DNA of 64,000 nt from Eunapius fragilis (lineage: Eukaryota; Porifera; Demospongiae; Spongillida; Spongillidae). The stretch covers positions 4,751,107-4,815,106 of the forward strand of contig OY811988.1 in the NCBI GenBank assembly GCA_963681505.1. Direction: 5' to 3'. The notes beneath the pieces are model-generated. The model was given only the letters and a program-made list of their open reading frames with translations. It was not told the DNA's origin and did no database searches. Numbering within the stretch: position 1 is the first letter of the stretch; each line of letters starts with the position of its first letter. The position numbers and the translations under genes were made by a program. Below are positions 59,805 to 64,000 of this stretch, piece after piece.

Positions 59805-60345
59805 AGAGGAGTCTATGAATAGACCTCTATGGATGGACCTATACAGAGGAGTCTATGGATGGACCTATACAGATGAGTCTGTGGATGGACCTATACAGAG
59901 GAGAGGAGTCTATGGATGGACCTATACAGATGAGTCTATGGATGGACCTATACAGAGGAGTCTATGGATGGACCTATACAGAGGAGTCTATGGATGGACC
60001 TATACAGAGGAGTCTATGGATGGACCTATACAGAGGAATCTGTGGATGGACCAATACAGAGGAGTCTGTGGATGGACCTGTACAGAGGAGTCTGTGGATG
60101 GACCTATACAGAAGAGTCTATGGATGGACCTATACAGAGAAGTCTATGGATGGACCTATATAGAGGAGTCTATGGATGGACCTACATGTATACAGAGGAG
60201 TCTATGGATGGACCTATACAGAGGAGTCTATGGATGGACCTATACAGAGGAGTCTATGGATGGACCTATACAGAGGAGTCTATGGATGGACCTATACAGA
60301 TGAGTCTGTGGATGGACCTATACAGAGGAGTCATATTGGTGGTGA
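59805..60345. repeat. 26-bp minisatellite
   Basis: About 20 units of GGAGTCTATGGATGGACCTA plus TACAGA. As 26 is not a multiple of three, each reading frame cycles through the same ESMDGPIQR/SLWMDLYR/VYGWTYTE peptides, so long frames are artefacts. Confidence 0.95.
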
Positions 60346-61609
60346 AGCTGTTAACATGACTGCCTTAACCAATCCTACGCCTACACATGTATGGCATCTG
60401 TGTCTTGTCAAGAATGGTAGCATAATTTTTCCGACCAAATAAATGGAGCAGGAGGGGGACTACACCACTATTAATAAAAGCCACTGTTGTTTTATGATTA
60501 CATTCTGTCGATCTAGGATGGCTAAATTATGATTTCATTGTTAGTGCTTTTTAAATTTAAAACCATGAAAGCAGAGTTTGGAAGCACTGACAGTGTTATT
60601 GTATTTCATGGCATGCCTAGTCAATTTGCGCTCAACGCTGATGTGGAGTGCAATAAATTCTCCTCTATCGTTTGGTTATGTGGCATTGTGTGTTCCTATG
60701 CATGCTGCTGCTGATGTTATTAGAGCTCAACAAGGCTACCATTAATGTGACCTTTTCACTCCACCCATAGCTCCACAGGGCTACCACTAATGCAGCCTTT
60801 TCACTTGCCTTTCTTTCACCACACGCTGTTCTTCCTTCTCAGCCAGTCTCTTTTCTTCTCAACAGCTGTCAATCATGTGCTAACGCCCGCACTTACTGTG
60901 GGGAACCTTTCAAACGCTTCAATCAAGTACTCGTGAAGCTTTCACCGTCCGAATCATCAGTGCTACATGTTGCGGGTACCTAGCGGAGAGGCCCGTTCAG
61001 CATGTAGCTGGCTCATGACACAATGCGGCATGTAGCCACAACCATGGAGTGGTACTGCATTGATATTTTCAAGCGTAACTGCAGTAGGTCTTCTGTTGTC
61101 ATAGCTGCGACACATCAAACATTTGTTACATGCCAACACAAAAGCTGCAGGGGGGAAGTTTTTCCACCTGCCTTTAAAAATGAAATTCCATTTGATTAGG
61201 TCTAAGCAATCAGCCTGCATGGAATGGCCAGTAAAGGGGCAAAGGCTATCCCCTTGAAGTCATAAGGATAAATATTGAAGCCTACACGGCTGGAGAAAAA
61301 GAAGGCTCATTCCACAAGATTGCCGCTGCTAGCTGAATAAGCACACCGGCTCTATTTTGAACAATTTTATCAGCTGGTAAAGTAGCGATGGGGACGACAA
61401 AGTGGGTGTGGTCAACCAGACCTTGTCACAAGCTCTGAGGCAGGCTTGATCTAAAGTAACCGTAGTTATGAACGCTAGGGGTATGGTCACGAGGCAAAAG
61501 AATGACTGCAGAGGCACCTACTGAGGGAGGAAGGCAGTGCGTTTACAGGAGATAAGTTTGCACTCTCCTTTTTATTGCAGCCCCAATCAGCATGGCTCTA
61601 TCCCTAAAT
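60346..61609. other. Spacer or intron, no gene recognised
   Basis: Short direct repeats CTACCA(T/C)TAATG near 60740-60790. A minus-strand 85-codon frame (60963-61220, with FKGRWKNFPPAAFVLACNKC) is unassigned. Confidence 0.3.
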
Positions 61610-62030
61610 GGGAGGGGGTAGGGCAGATTGTGGTGTAGTGGTAACACCAGTGTAATCACACTTGGGAGGGGGTAGGGGATGGTCAGATTGGCATAGTGGT
61701 AACACCAGTGTAATCACACTTGCAAGGTCACGGGTTCAAATCCCACTGAGGTACAATATGGACTTCCTACCAAACACTATTGGGACAGATGACGCCTAAT
61801 ACATCAGCTGCGCCCCAATAAGCATTGCTCTACTCCCAAATGGGAGGGGGTAGGGGGTGTCAGATTGGAATAGTGGTAACACCAGTGTGATCACACCTGC
61901 AAGGTCACGGGCTCGAATCCCACTGAGGTACAATATGGACTTCCCACCAAACATCTGGTGGGACAGATGACGCCTGATACACCACCTGGGTACAACTTTT
62001 GTAAAGTTGTTCACTGCCCCTTAAAGGGAC
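61610..62030 (+). mobile_element. tRNA-derived SINE copies in tandem
   Basis: Three partial copies of TAGTGGTAACACCAGTGTRA. Two also have GGTCACGGGTTCAAATCCCA or its variant, i.e. RNA polymerase III A-box (TGGCATAGTGG) and B-box (GGTTCAAATCC) sequences spaced as in tRNA. A common 3' part follows, TACAATATGGACTTCC...GGGACAGATGACGCC. The last copy ends near AAAGTTGTTCACTGCCCCTT. Confidence 0.7.
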
Positions 62031-63348
62031 TCTACGCTAAGAGGTGCCTCCTCATCCTGCCAAACTGAATGATGCATGAGTGATTAAGGGGTGACAGAAG
62101 CCAATAAAAAGTGGTCCAGCCAATGATTAGTAAATGAGAAGATAATGTGTTTCCATTAATTATTTTTGTACAAATAACTATCCCAAGGAAAGTGGTATGG
62201 CCATGGCCCGGAGTGGTTGTAATGGTTCCTTCACACCTGGTAAGATCTGCTGCAATGACCAAACATTTGCATCATCTCATTCCTTAGGGTATTCCAGTGA
62301 TTATCAATGGTACCTGTCATTGGTACACTCAAAGGGGACAGTATAGTTTCCTCATTCCCCCCCCCCCAAAAAAGGAGGGGCCATTGCTACTACCATGCAT
62401 GTGTAGGTGGGTACATGTACTGTAGGTGAAGACATGGTGGGACCATGTGGTGTGCCTGGGGCAGTTCTCTCCTAAAACGTCACAATTGTGTGGAGATGGT
62501 GTGGCACAAGAGGTAAAGATGCGGTGGCAGGGGTGGGGGTGGGTATTCGTTACCTTCTGCCGTACGGTGAAGTATGTTTGCAGAAAAGCAATTTTTGATA
62601 CCAGGATTCGGGAAACATTTACTATGGTTTGTAATGTAATATTCTGTAGGTGAAAGTTGGCTGCGTATAGGATTGGAAGACCACTTTTCCGGTCGCTGTT
62701 GTCATGCATTTGAAAAGAGGATCTGGTGACATATGTAGCATAGTTTAAGCAGCCAGTCAATCGTTTGGGAGTTACAAATTGGTTAGGCTCATTTGGCTCT
62801 CTCTCTCTCTTATTTGACCATATTTCTTCCAAACACACAGAGGTCCTTGTCTAACTACTCCTTTTCCTGATAAGCAGTAGTTAGTATGTGCATTATACTG
62901 TACATGTAAGCAATCCACTGGGTACTAGTGCAGAATGTTAGCATCACATGCGTGGTGTTTAGATCAATTCAGGTTTGTGGCTGGCTGTCAATATTAATAA
63001 ACATATCTGCACGTGTGATATTAGCTGAACTCCTTTACATGTGCACTTCCTCTTCTCCTCTCTCTCCATCTCCTTCCCCTCTCCTCTCCTCTCCTTCCTC
63101 TCTTCTCCTTTCTTCCCTCTTCATCCTCCCCTCTCTCTTCCCTCTCTCCTCCCCTCTCCTTTCTCCACTGTCCCTCCTCCCCTCTCCCTCTCCTACCTCT
63201 TCCCCTCCTCCCTCTTCCACCTCCTCCCCTCTCCTACCTCTCGTTTCCCTCTCTTCCCTCATCCCCCTCCTTCCCCTCGTCCCCTCTTCCTCTCCTTTCT
63301 CCTCTCCTCCCTCCTCCCCTCTCCTTTCTCCCCTCTCCATCTGTGCAG
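62031..63348. other. Spacer or intron upstream of the WAPL exons
   Basis: No supported gene. A long CTCC/TCTC polypyrimidine tract (63050-63340) leads into the acceptor at 63348. Confidence 0.35.
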
Positions 63349-64000
63349 GTCACCAAAAGTGTAGATGTACCTGTTCCATCCATCACACGGTCATCCACAT
63401 GGCCTTCCAGAGGGGCCACTCACGTTGAGAAAGGGGTATGCCTGGTGCAATGAAATATGTTATAATATGCGATGTGTGTAGGGGTGTGGTTTCCATGTGT
63501 TTGGGGGGATTATGTGTTTGGGGGGATTACACGTGTAGGGGTGTGGTTACACATGTAGGGGTGTGGTTGCGTGTGTAGGGATGCTCATATACCCCATGCC
63601 CGCATGTACTCTCTCCCACTTTACATGTCCACCTTTCATTCTCCTCCTCCCCAAATTCTCTTCACCCACGTATTCCCACCCATTATGCCTCTTCCCCCTT
63701 TCCTCCTCCTTTCCCATCTCCATCTTCCCCATCCCTCCCCCATCCTTCCTCTTCCCCATCCTTTCCCTATTCTTCCTCTTCCCCATCCTCCGTCCTCTTG
63801 TCCCCATCCTTCCTCTTCCCCATCCCTTCCCCGCTAGCAGCTGCAAACAGTGGTCCGTAACGTGAAGCAGGCCCACGAGTGCCAGCTGCTGGGAGAGAGC
63901 CAGCAGCACATAGACGAGCTCTACTTCCTCCTGGACAGCACAGGACCCGACCAGAGCCCCTCCATGAGGGCACTAGCCACATGCAGCCTGGCTCACCAGT
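63349..64000 (+). CDS. WAPL-type cohesin release factor, partial
   Basis: Exon 63349-63435 (VTKSVDVPVPSITRSS...) joins in phase 0 to 63841-64000, cut by the window edge. The second exon reads LQTVVRNVKQAHECQLLGES and DELYFLLDSTGPDQSPSMRA, then LATCSLAHQ. This matches, position for position, the beginning of the WAPL domain in animals (TVVKHVK, FGENQEF, DDIEYLLSGL, LNTRCLSVISLATKC). WAPL opens cohesin rings in the nucleus and lets sister chromatids separate. The intron between (63436-63840) has a CTTCCCCATCC-type C/T-rich repeat. The 5' part of the gene is probably the AT-hook exon at 48628. Confidence 0.65.

Noticed and set aside
59782-60442. Repeated ESMDGPIQR protein
   Set aside because: A 26-bp repeat gives the same peptides in every frame, so an open frame is expected without selection.
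61678-61760. A functional tRNA gene
   Set aside because: The A and B boxes are present, but acceptor and anticodon stems do not pair convincingly and the unit is repeated with a common tail. A SINE is the better reading.
63035-63340. Glutamate/arginine-rich minus-strand frame
   Set aside because: It is the complement of a CTCC/TCTC polypyrimidine tract preceding a splice acceptor.

Overview
The window is eukaryotic, most likely a sponge or another early-branching animal. Genes have short GT-AG introns of 46-90 bp, hairpin MITEs, a tRNA-derived SINE, many minisatellites and poly-G/poly-C runs. The sponge assignment is an inference. It rests mainly on a decayed KASVRD/YKADPEKK repeat reading frame that resembles repeat proteins I associate with demosponge genomes, and it was not checked by any search.

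Host genes. There are four nearly identical, same-strand, intronless genes of the NNMT/PNMT/TEMT methyltransferase family (5970, 23315, 27620, 42396). There are two copies of a three-exon POT-type (SLC15-like) transporter: 29568-32301 is intact and 44343-48354 is broken. There are two copies of the 5' exon of an AT-hook protein (32594 and 48628). The second copy can be joined, in phase, to small exons running to the right edge, where the last exon starts the WAPL domain of a WAPL-type cohesin-release factor.

Layout. Unit A (about 5930-15476) and unit B (about 23299-27610) are tandem copies of methyltransferase + 25-bp minisatellite + foldback repeat + flank. Units C (about 27610-35923) and D (about 42390-53273) are copies of methyltransferase + transporter + AT-hook exon. 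A 3.5-kb inverted repeat with a reverse-transcriptase scrap in its centre (38757-42263) precedes unit D. Because the units are duplicated, several mobile elements can be compared with their own empty sites inside this window.

Mobile elements. (1) 15477-23298 is a complete element with CACAG... terminal inverted repeats. It carries an intact 15-exon, 963-residue Plavaka-like (CACTA superfamily) transposase and a divergent five-exon gene for a 277-residue coiled-coil protein. The two start codons are 51 bp apart. (2) 2355-5892 is a relic of a related element with its own terminal repeats; it retains the last exons of the same two genes in the same orientations, so the small gene appears to belong to the transposon. 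(3) 8032-10599 and 11925-14228 are Helitron-like elements (5' TC, insertion between A and T without duplication) ending in a palindrome of about 300 bp. (4) 44625-45920 is a 1.3-kb miniature LTR retrotransposon with 67-bp LTRs, a tRNA-Leu-type primer site, a purine tract and a 5-bp target duplication; it interrupts the second transporter copy. Several MITEs have visible target duplications.

The best candidate for an undescribed system is the two-gene CACAG element and its divergent partner protein. The clearest evolutionary result is reciprocal decay in units C and D: C keeps the transporter and loses the AT-hook exon, and D does the reverse.
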